Assembly: GCF_001411555.2 (NCBI RefSeq)
Contig: NC_049904.1
Span: forward strand, 26,735,370-26,799,369
Length of the DNA stretch: 64,000 nt
Direction of reading: 5' to 3'
DNA from: Juglans regia
Taxonomy: Eukaryota > Streptophyta > Magnoliopsida > Fagales > Juglandaceae
Position numbers and translations under genes: made by a program. A model generated the notes under the pieces. It worked only from the letters and a program-made list of their open reading frames with translations, had not been told where the DNA came from and made no database searches. This document shows, in pieces, positions 46,201 through 58,539 of the stretch. How positions within the stretch are numbered: position 1 is the first letter of the stretch; each line of letters opens with the position of its first letter.

Positions 46201-49200
46201 GATCCTACACAATAAAAAGAGTATCTTTCGCTCGCTTATTATTTTTATTATTATTAGTATTGCTTTGTCTAAAAAAAAGGGAAAGAAATGAAAACGGTAG
46301 AATTTGGAGGTTGATTTCCAACGAAATACTTCCAAAAACAGACATTCTTTTATTAAATCTGGTGATAGTATTATTTTTATGCTCAAAATTTTAGTAAATA
46401 TTACAAGTACTGCAGTGCTAAAGTTGTAGGAAGATATATGGCAACTTGATGAGTAAAAACTTCTTAAGCCTAAGAGCATTGGCATAAGCTCATGCACACT
46501 CCAACTGAATTTTAACCAGAAAACCCCCTTTTTCGATTTTATCCATCCACTATTCAAAAATACCACATATGAGTAAATCTGAAGTTTTTCTCTACTCTAT
46601 TTAAATTATCTGTCCAATAATTTTATATTCATTTTGTCCAATAATTATTCTCACTTTCTTCTCTTGTGCACAAACAGCGCAAAACCTCCCCCTCCCCCAA
46701 ACCATCCCACCCCATTCTGGTCGAAGAACTCAATCCTGTCTGGTTGAAATTCCACACAGAAAGTCTCAACATCCCCAAAATCACCAACAAAATCTCAGTC
46801 AACCTAGAAAATCCACCTCAACACCCCCACATGGGATCAGCCTAAACAACCACCACACCAAAAAATCAAGGAGTCATCAATGAAACCTTGAAGTTCGCCA
46901 CTTGTTTTCATCCCATCGCCACCCACACACACCACCATCCCTCTTTGGAGCTCAACCCAGTGTTAAGGAATGCTGATACCCCAGGCTGCCAGGCAAAGCC
47001 AAAAAACCCATCCCACTTGTGTATACGTGCTCATGGACCAGAGAGAGAATTGGGCAATATTATTTAGCTTTGCTACAGCGTATCACCAACTTGGAGAGGC
47101 ACTGTAGCTCATTGGTAATTTGGATTGGGAATGGCTAACTGGATGTGTGTAATTTCGGGGAATTCTATCTAAATTTTTCACAGCAATTCATTTTATCAGA
47201 CCCAATGCAAATGCATTAATAAGGGCAATATCAAAAACCTTAAAACTGTACCTTTGTTGGATCAAAGCCAAACCCACTCATTTGCATCATACGCTGTGTG
47301 TCATCTGTGGCTGCATCAGAAAACACCATATGATAAATTCAAAGGGGGCATAAAAAATCTCAGCATCAGAGAAACTCTGAATTACAGCTCCAGGGCTTCA
47401 GGGTCTTTTTTATTTTTATTTTTATTTCCTGAGCTGCTTAATACTAACCATTTTCTTCTCCCAGAATGAGACTAAATAAACCTCTTAGTCCAAACAAATT
47501 GAGGAAATACCTGAAAGAATTTGTTTTGAATTATTAGATGCAACCAGTCAACTACACGAGGTAGAAAGAAATTTAAAAAATTTATTTAACTAAAAGAATC
47601 ACAAGGTTTGACTCGTACCATGAGCGGCTACTGACATAGCTAACGTCCACGGTACTCAAGTCAATTCCATTCTGTAACATTGACCTAAACCTCTGAGTCA
47701 ATGGAAATGGTATTTTAGCTGCAGGAAAGACAGGAATTTAGATAACCATTGCATGGTAACATCAATATATGGACATTAACAAAGAGAAAAGGATCAATCA
47801 AACAGTGAGTTTAAGACTGACAAGAACTGCCTAAATTCTGAGAGACACTGAAGATTCAAAATGGTAAAGAACGTTGAAATCACTATTGACAAAATGAAAT
47901 ATTGAAGGAAATAATTTAAAAAGCTAACATTTTTTTAGGTAAATAAAAAAAAATGAAGTGATGACATGCAACAGAAGAGAACTGAAGCGATTATTCCATA
48001 TTTTTTCAAGATTGAAACCACAACCCATGCATAGGGAATTAACATAGTGGTATAGTGACAAACCTGCGACAAATCCTGAGAAGAAAAAGTTGACCCATGC
48101 AAAAGTAAGAGTCTGGCCAACAAGAAAACATTAATGTGATTGATTATCTAAGTCAAGAAATTACACCACCAACTAACAGTATGAAATTCAAGCAACCACC
48201 AAGTTACTGTAACAAAAAGATGCCTTCACAATGTCTTGCCAAAATAGAAGACAAACCATGCAACTTGCTATACCTGGGGAATAATCATTGAAAGGTTTTT
48301 CTTCATCATATCCATAGCCATATTTGGATCAGAGAACATTTGTGCCTGGGCATTTTGAGCCTGGCCCTTAGGAACATACAATAGCCCATTTTCCTGCCAC
48401 ATCAAACCATACATATAACTAAAATATCAGAGTCTAGACTAGAAGCAAATGTAGACGACAATCTATTCTAAGCAAATTTATTCCTTTTAGAGACAAGATA
48501 AAAAAAAAAAAAATACACATAATAGCCTGATTATTACAGCTGTAACACACATAAAAAGAAGTTTGTTTTTTTGATTGATTAGCACTTGGTGTCCGGGAAC
48601 AGCGTCCCGACTAATCCTGGGAGTGCACAAACTCTCGGCAATGAGTTTTCCACAAGTGCATCTTGAGTAATTTAATGGAAAAATCCCTCAATCCGATAGT
48701 CCCTATAGATTGTTTAAACCCAAGGGGATTTGAACCTTAGACCTAAGGGGAGTATACCCCCAGGTCCAATGCCTTTACCACTTGAGCCAACCCCTAGGGA
48801 TTAAAAAGAAGTTTGGTTTTTAAACAAATTTTTAGCAAAACATTTTTCTAGTAGGTTACTGTAACCAATATGTAATCGATTCAATTAGTACATAGTAATC
48901 TATACTTTTATGAATAGGTAGTTTATGAAGAAGCCACAACAAGAATTCAATTTAACCCCATAGAAATTTATATTAGAATTCGACTCTAAAACTAGCATAA
49001 TCCATCTATCTTTGACTATGAGGATAATTGTGATACCCCATATAATAAGGATAAAGGTAGGTGGTGTATGAAATCCCACATTTCATGAGAAGGAGAAGTT
49101 ATTGCTCTTTATAAGGTTCTAATGGGGCTCCAATTATATTATTAACTAGTCCTTTTGGAATATAGGTCATATGATTTGGGCCTTCCATTTAGGCGTTATG

Positions 49201-50129
49201 AATGATATCAGAGTCTATCCCAACCAGAAATATGGGATTTGAGCCATGCCACCTACGATAGACTAGCTCATTACGAAAGTCAGGAATTTAAGGTGGATAG
49301 ATTGTGATACCCGTATAATAAAGATAAGGGTAGTTGGTGTATGGGATCTCACATTGCTTGGGAATGAGAAGTTATTGCTCTCTATAAGGTTCCAATGGGG
49401 CTCTAGTGGTATTATTGACTGGTCCTTTTGAAGTATAAGTCATGTGGTTTAGGCCTTCTATTGGAACATTACAATAATATTCGTTAGTTAAGAACCAAAA
49501 ACTTGCACTTAAATTGGACTTCCGTCAGCATTAGAATCTTTTCAAGTCTTACTTAGAGGTTAGTACTAGATTCTCGAAGCTCTAAAAGTTAATAAAGACC
49601 ACTTTATAATTTTTGTAGCACTCAAGGAATAAAATTTAAGAGGAGATTGCTCAAACAATCCATTACTGAAATCATATAGACTTCAAATCATTCTCTAATC
49701 TAATTTTCAAATAATCGTAAGCTTAATTGCCGAAATACAATAATATTACAATTCAGACAAACATATGTATGTTTAAACAATATACCTCATTGCTAAAATA
49801 GAGTCTGCGAGCACGAAACGACTTGGGAGGAATAAAGTTAGCGCTGGCACGTAAATTCCGAGCCCTAACGACCACTTGCCTGAAAAAGTTGACCACCACC
49901 ACAAAAACTCAAATTTTCGTGTAATAAGAGAGCTAGACATACATATACGTGTGTACAGATTGGGGTTTTAGACATACCCTTCTTTGACGATTTTGGCATC
50001 GGGGACTTGGTTAGAGCGCATGAGCTTGGCAACGAAGTGACGGAGTACGCCGATGAGGACCATCACCACCGAAAGTGGGATCAGCACCCAGTCTCTGATC
50101 GCAGTGTCTAGCACCAGATCTTCCGCCAT
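42332..50129 (-). CDS. EMC3: ER membrane protein complex subunit 3, EMC3 (8 exons, 245 aa)
   Basis: Minus-strand exons: 50129-49978, 49879-49786, 48393-48274, 48112-48064, 47718-47619, 47510-47449, 47310-47252, 42433-42332 (738 nt). All phases join and all introns are GT-AG. EMC3 is the core insertase subunit of the ER membrane protein complex, related to YidC/Oxa1/Get1, and inserts tail-anchored and multipass proteins. The start MAEDLVLDTAIRDWVL leads into membrane segment 1 (residues about 14-34). Segment 2 is around TLTFAWVNFFFSGF and segment 3 around YFLNLFGLRGLFSLIL. Conserved blocks RRLYFSNE, IPFPLTQRF and SSRSWYFLN are present, and the C-terminus is LGAEKDSLDIVQHDW...AEAVLRKAL. Length agrees with the ~246 aa of Arabidopsis EMC3. 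The last exon is 4.8 kb from the rest because of a transposon in the intron. I see no break. Confidence 0.95.
43162..43206. repeat. (CT)n microsatellite within the hAT-like element
   Basis: Two CT runs separated by CAT. Confidence 0.9.
44371..45140. repeat. Internal direct repeats in the hAT-like element
   Basis: A ~75 bp segment (TGAGAATCCATTCATGCATG ... CAGATTTTTAGAGTTTT) occurs at 44374-44444 and again at 45068-45138 with two substitutions. A shorter ~38 bp segment (TGGTAGGGCTTGCTGTTTCC ...) occurs at 44449 and 44576. Confidence 0.85.
48566..48801 (-). mobile_element. Full-length tRNA-derived SINE in EMC3 intron 2
   Basis: Flanked by the perfect 14 bp duplication TAAAAAGAAGTTTG (48552-48565 and 48802-48815). 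Read on the minus strand it starts with a tRNA-like head (GGGGTTGGCTCAAGTGGTAA, box A; GGTTCAAATCC, box B). A ~150 bp body follows, and a short A-rich tail (GATTAATCAATCAAAAAAA). It shares its body with 53388-53606 and 27955-28160. Confidence 0.9.
49029..49473 (+). mobile_element. TRIM (miniature LTR retroelement) in EMC3 intron 2
   Basis: Two similar direct repeats begin TGTGATACCC (49029 and 49313), with TGATATCAGAGTC just after the first, close to the TGGTATCAGAGC primer-binding site, and a purine-rich AAGGTGGATAGAT before the second. Total is ~445 bp with no coding, which is the TRIM layout. Confidence 0.82.
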
Positions 50130-50885
50130 TGATGGACCTCGCAGACTATAGAGATGAAGGCCGTGTTTTCTGATTCTGTGATTCTGATCACTCTCCCTCG
50201 TCCCTTCTCTTTGTTATGCTTCGATGAACCTTTATGACATCGTGACGACTGATTACGGGTGTCACAGTCTTCATACAGTGCTCTTATTTTTTCAGTTACG
50301 GCGAAGTAATTCCGTTGTGCAAGTTTCCTTAACTTTATAACAAAAGCATATATGGGAGAATGAATCTGCTAAGTCGGAACTTGTCGCCGTAGAAGTTTTA
50401 AATTAATGAGATTATCTCCTAGAACTTAAGTAATTATATAGTCTTACGATGGAAACACTATAAACATAGAATTATTTTTAAAATTTATTTCTCAAATTAA
50501 ATCATATCATATAAGTATTTTATTATATATATTTTACACACCGATTTAAAAATAAAATTTTTTAAATAAAAATAAAATATTTTTTTTAATTTTTAAGATG
50601 AAATTTAATAATAATTAATTAATATTATTTGATATAATACTTTACGCTATAAATTTATTTAATTATAAAATAAATCTGTCCTATCACACATCAAAATTTT
50701 CTCTCTCCAAGTAGGGTCACATGCAATTAATGTTTCAAGAAAGATACCTAGCTTGCTGCTGATGCATAGTCCAGCGTCTTGATTCTTTTTTTTGTTACAT
50801 ATGTTCCTGACTTTTCTTTCTTTAGGTATTTCTGTGAGATTTTGAATGGCTTTCCGAATCATTTCCATTTTTTCTTAACGTAGAA
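50130..50885. promoter_or_regulatory. Divergent promoter region between EMC3 and the NTF2-like gene
   Basis: 756 bp between two start codons pointing away from each other. The EMC3 side (to ~50300) is mixed in composition; the middle (50450-50660) is AT-rich with decayed repeat text. I cannot point to a definite TATA box for either gene. Confidence 0.5.
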
Positions 50886-52392
50886 ATGGCTTTGGTCTCT
50901 TTCCCCACCCCACAATACAGCAGTAGGCTAATCTCTTCTTCCCTTCCATATAGCTCTCTAGCAACAAGCAATACTGGAAAATCACAAGAGAATGGTTATG
51001 TTCTTCGTAATTTTCAGTCTCCAACTTCGTACCAACCTTTGGTTTATAGCAGCTTCTCTTCCAGGAACAGGCGTTTAGCAGCAGTACTAGTGCCATTTGA
51101 TGCTAAAAGTAAAAACTCAGGATCAGGAGAGGAAGACCATAGAGCTCTGGAGACAGTCCTCAAGCTTTATGATGCAATCAAGAACAAAAACATCCTTGAA
51201 TTATCTGATGTTATTGGAGATGAATGCAGATGCATCTGCAATTTTTTCTCATTTTTCCAACAATTTCAAGGGAAAATGGTAATTAAGAACTACTTGATCA
51301 GTCTTTTTGTTTGTTTGTTTTTATGAGCATGATAAAAAAAAAAAAAAATGCATTATTATGGCATTTCTTTCTTGCAGCAAGTGCTGTATTTTTTCTCCAA
51401 TCTGATTAAAAGCTTGGGAAATCATGTTGAACTTGTTGTGAAACCAACATTCCATGATGGACTGAGTGTTGGTGTCTCATGGAGATTAGGTATGCTATCC
51501 ATCTTCTTCTATATAGCCATGATATTGTCTATCTTCAGAGAGTTCTTTGACAGATTCTATCAAATTTCTTCTGTGGTGGTGTTTATGTACAGAATGGAAC
51601 AAAGTACATGTGCCTCTAGGAAAGGGTTTCAGCTTCCATATATTGCAAGTGTACCAGGGGAAGGTGTACATAAGGTTGAACAGATATTCTGCCTCAGTTT
51701 TATTTATTTATATTTTTTTTTAATTTTTATTGTTTAGAAGATAGGGAGGATGAAATTATTATTTATCCTAAAAGTTTAAACTGATGAGAATATGTAGATT
51801 TAATTATTTTTATTATATTCTTAACATTTCTCCTCACGTGTGGGGTAGACTCTCTCTCAATAAGTGGGTCCAACAAATGAAATATTGAATTAGACAGGAT
51901 AGAGTATAGAGTCAGGATTCGAACTAAAGACTTCTGTTTAGATACTACGTAAAATCACTACTTATCTAAAAAAAATTAACTAATGAGCAATTAAGTTTCA
52001 AAAATCAGAAAGAGCACACGTACGTGAACATTACATAAACAATTGCCCTTTGTTTTTGGCATTTTATGCGAATGATTTATTTTTCTACTTTCCAGAAACG
52101 TAGAGATGTTCATGGAGCCGCTGCTTCATATTGAACCTTTTAGACTGGTATGAGACTCATTGGTCCTTTCCTTTTCCTTGTTTCTCTTTTCTTTTCTTTT
52201 TCTCAATGTTAATATTTTTTTTTCTTTTTTCTTTTGAAGAAATTGATGGCATATGTCATGAATATGATGGACAAGATGGATACTTCCAAGGGGTCCAAGA
52301 GCAAAGCCGAAAGAGTTGTATATGTTTTACTCACTCTGTTCCTCATTGGTGTCTCTCTGTTCTTATTTAAATTCACTTGGCATTCATCTTAA
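50886..52392 (+). CDS. Plastid-type NTF2-like family protein with C-terminal membrane anchor (5 exons, 263 aa)
   Basis: Exons 50886-51278, 51378-51489, 51593-51674, 52096-52147, 52240-52392 join in frame (792 nt) with GT-AG introns. The N-terminus (MALVSFPTPQYSSRLISSSL) is rich in Ser and poor in acid, like a chloroplast transit peptide; targeting is inferred. Residues about 85-210 read like the cone-shaped NTF2/SnoaL fold: an ALETVLKLYDAIKNKN helix, then VELVVKPTFHDGLSVGVSWRLEW and GFSFHILQVYQGKVYIR strands. A C-terminal hydrophobic helix (about residues 239-258, VVYVLLTLFLIGVSLFLF) would anchor it in a membrane. I recognise the plant family annotated as NTF2-family but know no proven biochemical role. 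It ends TWHSS before TAA. Confidence 0.85.
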
Positions 52393-54015
52393 GGTATGGA
52401 CCATAGTGATGTGATTTTTATACCATTCGGTCCCCACAGAAAATGCAATTACCTTCGTGGCAGAAATAGTATAACCTCGGTTGCTAAATAACTTTAGTTA
52501 AATACACTTTTCATCTTCAAATTGCTGGTAATATATACTTTCCACCCTAAATTATCTAAGGGATACATTACAAACTCCAATATGACACATTTTTATAGTA
52601 AGAGTGCTATATAAAGAGTTACGGCATCATTTAAATGATAAAATTTAATTTGTAAGATTCAAAATTTAAAATTTATCTTTCTGATTAAATTATATCATAT
52701 AAACACTTTATTAAATATGCTCTATACACCGGCTTGAAAATAGAGCATTTCATTGATGATTGGCAATAGTCAAGGGTAAAATATGTCACTTTTGATAGTT
52801 TGAGGGCAACGTATAAAACACTCATAATTTGGGATAAAAAGGTGTATTGAACTCTAAATTTGACTTACATCAACTCATGACCAAAGACCATTTGCCTTGA
52901 TGGATATACTTCTAGTTAGTTGACCACTCAAATAAGTAGGAACTGCAGTTAAAAAGGGTCTTAACAAGATAGGATCAGTTATAGATAGTCAAGTGCAATA
53001 ATCATTTCTGCCATCTAAGATACACACAGTGATCCATAAGGATGTACAGAGAATTTAGCATTCTAACCAGTCTCCGTCAGTCAGTTCAGAGGTTAGCATC
53101 GAATGGAAAGAAAAAACAGAAAAATTAAATCCAGGTCAAAGGCATAACTACAAGATACTCCTTTGCCATTGGCCCGTGGGGTACATATTCTGAGATATCA
53201 CCAAGTAATATAATATGTCATCTAACCATGTCATGGCAACGGAAAAAAAAAAAAAGGAAAAAGATAACGAGTCCCCACCATCTGTTCTACCATCATATGA
53301 GAGACCACAAATCAAAGCATCTGCAAGTGTATAGTAAAATCATTCCATCAGTTTTTTAGCACAAAACAGATAGTATACAATATATTTTTTTATACTATAC
53401 AATATACAACGTCCCAACTAATCCCAGGGGGTGCACAGGCCCTCGGCAAGGAGTTTCTCACAAGTGCACCTCGGGTAATTCAAAGGAAAAATCTCTCAAT
53501 CCAATGGCCCCTAGAGATTGTTTGCACCCAAGGGGATTTGAACTTTAGACCTGGGAAGAGCATACTCCCAAGCTAAGGCCTTTACCACTTGAGCCAACCC
53601 CTAGACAGTATACAATATATTTGTTGGTTAACTGTTGCAAGATATATATTGGTTGGCAGAAACAGCCAATGAATCACAACTGCAAATCAAGCTTCTTTCT
53701 ATGCCAAAAACAGAAAAAGCGTGGGTTAAGATATTTGAGGTTGTTAGGCATATAATGATATAAAAGATAGAAATGCCAACCATAACCCGAACTCTGAACT
53801 CCATGGACCATCAAAATGCTACCCAAAAGATAAAAGGAAAAATACTGTAAACGAGAAATCCAACATGAAGTGTGAAGTTCACACCGAATGCTATACATAC
53901 GCATGTAAAAGCACGAGATTTGCAGAAACTTTGCAGATAGATCAATTAAATGTGAAAGGCAAAATGGGACAGCATTAACATTGCATTAGTTAATACCAGT
54001 GAACGCTTGCAGGCA
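52393..54015. other. Convergent intergenic spacer with a SINE
   Basis: Lies between the ends of the NTF2-like gene (+) and the SWIB gene (-). Apart from the SINE at 53388-53606 I see no gene. It should hold both 3' UTRs. Confidence 0.6.
53388..53606 (-). mobile_element. Full-length tRNA-derived SINE, second copy
   Basis: Flanked by the perfect 16 bp duplication AGTATACAATATATTT (53372-53387 and 53607-53622). Head, box A and box B are as in the copy at 48566-48801, with GGTCTAAAGTTCAAATCC at the box B region. Confidence 0.9.
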
Positions 54016-56535
54016 TCATGACCGTTTGAATAAATGATGGCGTGTCAACATTTCCTGTATCCCCAAGGCAGAAATGCTATCACATCCAAGGAGCTCGCGA
54101 AGGTTTGCATCACATAATATCACCATTGAATTTAAAGGATCCTAAAATCATACAAGTAAAGCCACAAAGATTTAATTGGTAAATGGTAAACTCCACCCCT
54201 CCACCCTCCCAAAAAAAAAATAAATAAATAAATAAAAATAAAAGAAATCGCTTTAAATAGCGGAGAAGGCCAGCTGCATGAGAAGATGATGTTAATGAAA
54301 AGGAACCAAAGAGAATACTAGTATGTATAAATGAGCCTAGATAAAGCTGCCAATTTAGATTTGAAAGAGAGCAAGAGAGAGGGGAGCAAACTCGTGCACC
54401 AGAATACCTACCTCCAAACCGTTAACTTTAATGTACTCCCAAACACGCCTTAAAGCCTCAGATTGGAGCATCTCCCTTCCTTCAGAGCCCAAAAACTTGG
54501 CAAGTGCTTCAGATATAACGACAGCAGATGAACCCGGTTCACTACTTTCAGTTGCAGACTCAGTATCTACCTTCAATCTTTTAGCTTGACCTGACTCCTC
54601 TGCAGACATCAAGTGGGGGAACATTGACTAAATGAAAACCATTATAAGACAGATAATGTGTTCTATGCCACATTACATACTTGAAGGTTCAAGTGCAATG
54701 ATATGTTTGGCTAGCAGCTTATTCATCTTGAACATGTCAGTACAGTCCGTCTCAAATACCAAACGCAGGGCATCATCACAGATAATCTTTCTTTTGTTAC
54801 TTGGATCTTGAAGGTTGTTTTTCCTTATGTAGGCCCACAGCTGCTTCACAATCTGAACAAAGCAAACCAGAGTTTCTTCAGTATCCATATCAAAATTACT
54901 TCATAAACCTTCACACTTCTGTAATATAAATTATAAAAGAGCCCAATAAGATTGCAAAACATGTTGAAATAACAACCTCAGTCCTTGGCATTGTTGGCTG
55001 ACCAACGATTGCCTGAAGTTCAGGTGAGACACCACACACTTTGTTTAAACCCCCAGGACCACCTCTTCTTTTGGCTCCCACCGAAGTGCTGAATCAAAAC
55101 ACAATACACACAAATACATCAAGTCATCCATCAGAGTTATACTTCCTATTAGGAACATGCCAGAAAGTGCTTGCTCGTGCAGATACAAGGGTGAAACAAA
55201 ATTAGAATGCATGCAAAGGCAATGTCGAGTAGCACACCACTAGTTATCACCATGCAAAGATAAATGGCACTCCTAAGATTAAAAAAGAAAATGTAATCAC
55301 ATAAATGTTCAGAATTTCCATAATAAAGACACAAAAAATGGACCACCCCCAACCAAAATATTATCACGAAAATCTATTCACAAGTAATTTCACTCAAAAC
55401 ACATAAGCATGATCACATTTTAAACCAGTTAGATGGAAAGGGGACAATCTCTTTAATAAAACTTTTAGTAGATCAAAGCAGAAGCAAGCCATGCACTAAC
55501 TGTAAGAACCCATCAAGGCCTCCATTTTCCAGCAAGAATTTTAGTCGCTAGCCAAACAGACTAGAAACGTATTCCTAGGATATGCCGACACATTGACTAC
55601 ATGAATTACTCTTTTATATTCAAAGACAGAAGATAACACAGCCTGAAACGCATTTCAATAGCCAAGAAATAAAAATAAAAACTCTCTCACTATATGGGAG
55701 AGTATAAATACCAATCTTATTATCAGACCGTACTCATAACTCTCTTCCAAACCAATTAAAGACTGAACTCAAAAGAAAAAAGAATGTCAATAAATGGAAC
55801 CTAATCCCTACAAAAGGTGACAAATTCATTAAATACCCAGAAATATGTACCAAACTCAAAATATTGAAATTAGCTAGCACATAGTGAAAATATGCAACTA
55901 ATGGATGCTAGATTAGTCAAAACAGACATACTTATCGTAAAGATAAACCAAACAAACTTAGCCGCAATAGAAAAACCCTAACTTTGCAACTCCAGCAACC
56001 CCAACCCTGAAATTGAACAAAAACACCCGAAAAAACCCTAAACGTACTCCCAAAGAAAAAAAAAATGGAACCTTTGCTTCGGGGTCTCAGGGATGGCATT
56101 CGGAGCGTAAGCCTCAGGCTTGATCACCGACGGCTGCGGCTGGACCTGTGCAACCAGATGCTGGGGCTGCGGCGGCGGGTTTTGGGGCTGCCGGAAGGAG
56201 AGCTCGTCGGGGAGGTGGTGAGGGTGGGGCTGGAGGGCAAAATGGGGAGGGAATTGTTGGGGGTGGGTGGATGGGAATTGAGGGTGATTTCGGAGAGCAA
56301 AATGGTCTTTCTGTTGAGGGTGGTAGTGGTGGGTCTGTGGATGGGGCGGTGGCTGAGCGTGGGCGCGGAGGAGGAGGTTGATCTGGTCCCGGATGAAGCC
56401 AGCCTTGTGGGATAGGTCTAGCCCTAGCTTTGCCTCCAACTGCTGAACAACGCTATTATAAGTGGTGGCAACGGTAGGGTCCGCTTGACTGAGCACAGAC
56501 TCCACGCCTTTTGCTATTTCTTGGTCGGACGCCAT
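54016..56535 (-). CDS. DEK-C and double SWIB/MDM2 domain protein (5 exons, 353 aa)
   Basis: Minus-strand exons 56535-56072, 55088-54977, 54852-54681, 54599-54412, 54141-54016 (1062 nt) join in phase. The start MASDQEIAKGVESVL is preferred to the in-frame ATG 13 codons upstream because it opens the DEK-C helical domain (residues about 1-60). A Pro/Gln/His-rich linker follows (about 70-150), then SWIB domain 1 (about 168-245; RGGPGGLNKVCGVSPEL, IVKQLWAYIRKNNLQDP) and SWIB domain 2 (about 280-350; LRRVWEYIKVNGLEDP). For exon 4 the acceptor CTGCAG at 54600 restores the frame (EPSKESGQAKRLK), whereas the nearer-looking acceptor upstream would shift it. SWIB proteins are chromatin-associated; this family resembles yeast Uaf30/Spp27. 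Nuclear role is inferred. Confidence 0.9.
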
Positions 56536-56574
56536 GGTTTCACCTTCATATACTAACTGAAAAAACGGACTCAA

Positions 56575-56650
56575 ACGGCTCTCGTCTCTCTGCTCTCTTT
56601 CTTTCTCTCTCTTCGTCTCTGTCTCTCTGTCTCTGTCTAATCTCTCTCAT
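56575..56650 (-). promoter_or_regulatory. CT/GA-rich leader of the SWIB gene
   Basis: A TCTCTGTCTCT-type stretch immediately upstream of the minus-strand start region; such pyrimidine/purine tracts are common in plant core promoters and 5' UTRs. Strand-specific function is not shown. Confidence 0.4.
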
Positions 56651-58539
56651 TTTATAATCATGAAAAGACTAGAATACCCGTCAGATGCGCAATGACGAGA
56701 TAATCCCTTCGGTTCGTAGCCTGCTAACATCGCAGTGCGAAAAAGGCTAGCCCAGAGATGTAATTGGGAAGCGTGACGGTGCAGAGGTCACCTTTTCTTT
56801 TTCTTTTTTTTCTTAAAAAAATAAAGAGTAAAGATAAAGGGATATTATCAAATTTACCAGACTGCCAAGTGGATATGTGCACTTTTTTTTTAAAGGAAAA
56901 TGAAATCTCGAAGACGTGTCCTGGGCGTATTGGTCAATGTGATTAGGTTTTGGTAGTCTTGACTTTTTGAATCGTCGGATAAAATTTAGGATTAATAGGG
57001 GTTTGCTCAGCGAACTATAGACTGCCGTTGGAGTGATCTGGGATAATGAGAGTCACTTCATCCAACGGCTGACAGGGGTATTGGAATCAGCACTGACCAA
57101 GTCAGGAGTGTGAATGCCTACCTCCAACAACAACTCCAACTCAGTTGTCCATCCTCCGCTCTGACTTCCACTCCAATTTGTTGGATCAAAGTCAGATTTA
57201 AATTTTTTTATTCAACTTTTTAAACGGATTTTGTTTCGAATAAATCTTCTCAACCTCCTAACACTCCACACTTCACATTATTTTTAATTTTTATTATTTT
57301 TTTCTTTTATTAAATATTTATTATATGAATAATAAATAGAAAATTTAAAATAATTTTAAAAAAATAAACTCAAAAAAAATTTAAAAAAAATATTAAAAAT
57401 TTTAAAAATTAAAAAAATGGTGGAGTGTGGAGTGTGGTGGAGGTTGTGTAGCAAAACCCTTTTTTTTCTAACTCCATGTTTAACACTTTTTTTTTTAAAT
57501 AAGCTTTTAAATTTTAATTTTTTTCAAAAATTTATTTAACATGTAAAACTAAATCATTTACTTCTATTTATTTCAATTTTACTAAAAACATAATCAAAAT
57601 TGTAAAACTAAATAATTCACTACAAGATAGAAAAACATAACCAAAATTACAAAATTAAATCATTTACTACAAATTAAAAAAGCATAACTAAATTTACAAC
57701 TAATCACAACTGATTTACTACAACTTACAAGCAAATGAAGCCAAAACTAAACAAAAAAACAAAAATAAAAACACAAAAAATTTACAAGCCATCAATATTG
57801 TTACTTGTTCCCAACTACAACAGCCAACAATACAAATTAAAATCATATGTTATTGTCTCATTCCAACAACAAATAAAACTAAAGAAAGCCAACAACATCA
57901 ATCATCTGTCATCTATCATCCATCATCTATCCTTTCCAATTATCCAACCACTCATCACCCATCATCTACAACAATAACAAGTTCTCATTCCAACAACAAA
58001 AGAAAAACAACAACAACAAAACAAATATCTTGTACCAAAGAAATTAACCAAACTCTAAGTGCCATTCCAAATTATGCCGGAAGAAAATAGAGCAAGATTA
58101 GTGAGGAAGTAAGATAGGTCTACAAGAATTAATAAAAATAGAGGAAACAAAATTGAGCAAATAACAAGTTACAAAATTTCACAAATGCACCTCAAACCTC
58201 AATCATCTTCATGTAGTAAACTAGTCATGCTAGTGGTCAATTCTATATTAAGATGTTAAAATATAAGACATTAGTATAAAAAAAATGACAAAATCAAGAT
58301 ATATAACAAAAACTAAAAAAAAAAATCTCTAAATATATTACATGAGTTTAACTTATAGTTGTCTGCATCATCAATTGTATCAGAATAATTTTGACTCAAG
58401 CATATTAAGGATGGACATTGGGGCCTCGCATCCAGCTGCCCTGCCTCTACTCAGCCCTACCTCCGCATGTAGATGCGGGTGGCGGGGACTTAAGCAAATA
58501 TTTAAGCTGAGGGATTTCTTCTGCTTGGATTGTAATAGG

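Noticed and set aside
48700..48801. tRNA-like sequence with box A and box B
   Set aside because: Not a tRNA gene: it is the head of a SINE, with flanking target-site duplications and no proper cloverleaf end.
54599..54624. Exon 4 of the SWIB gene starting at the acceptor near 54630
   Set aside because: That acceptor puts the following codons out of frame with exon 3; the CTGCAG acceptor at 54600 restores the conserved SKESGQAKR reading.
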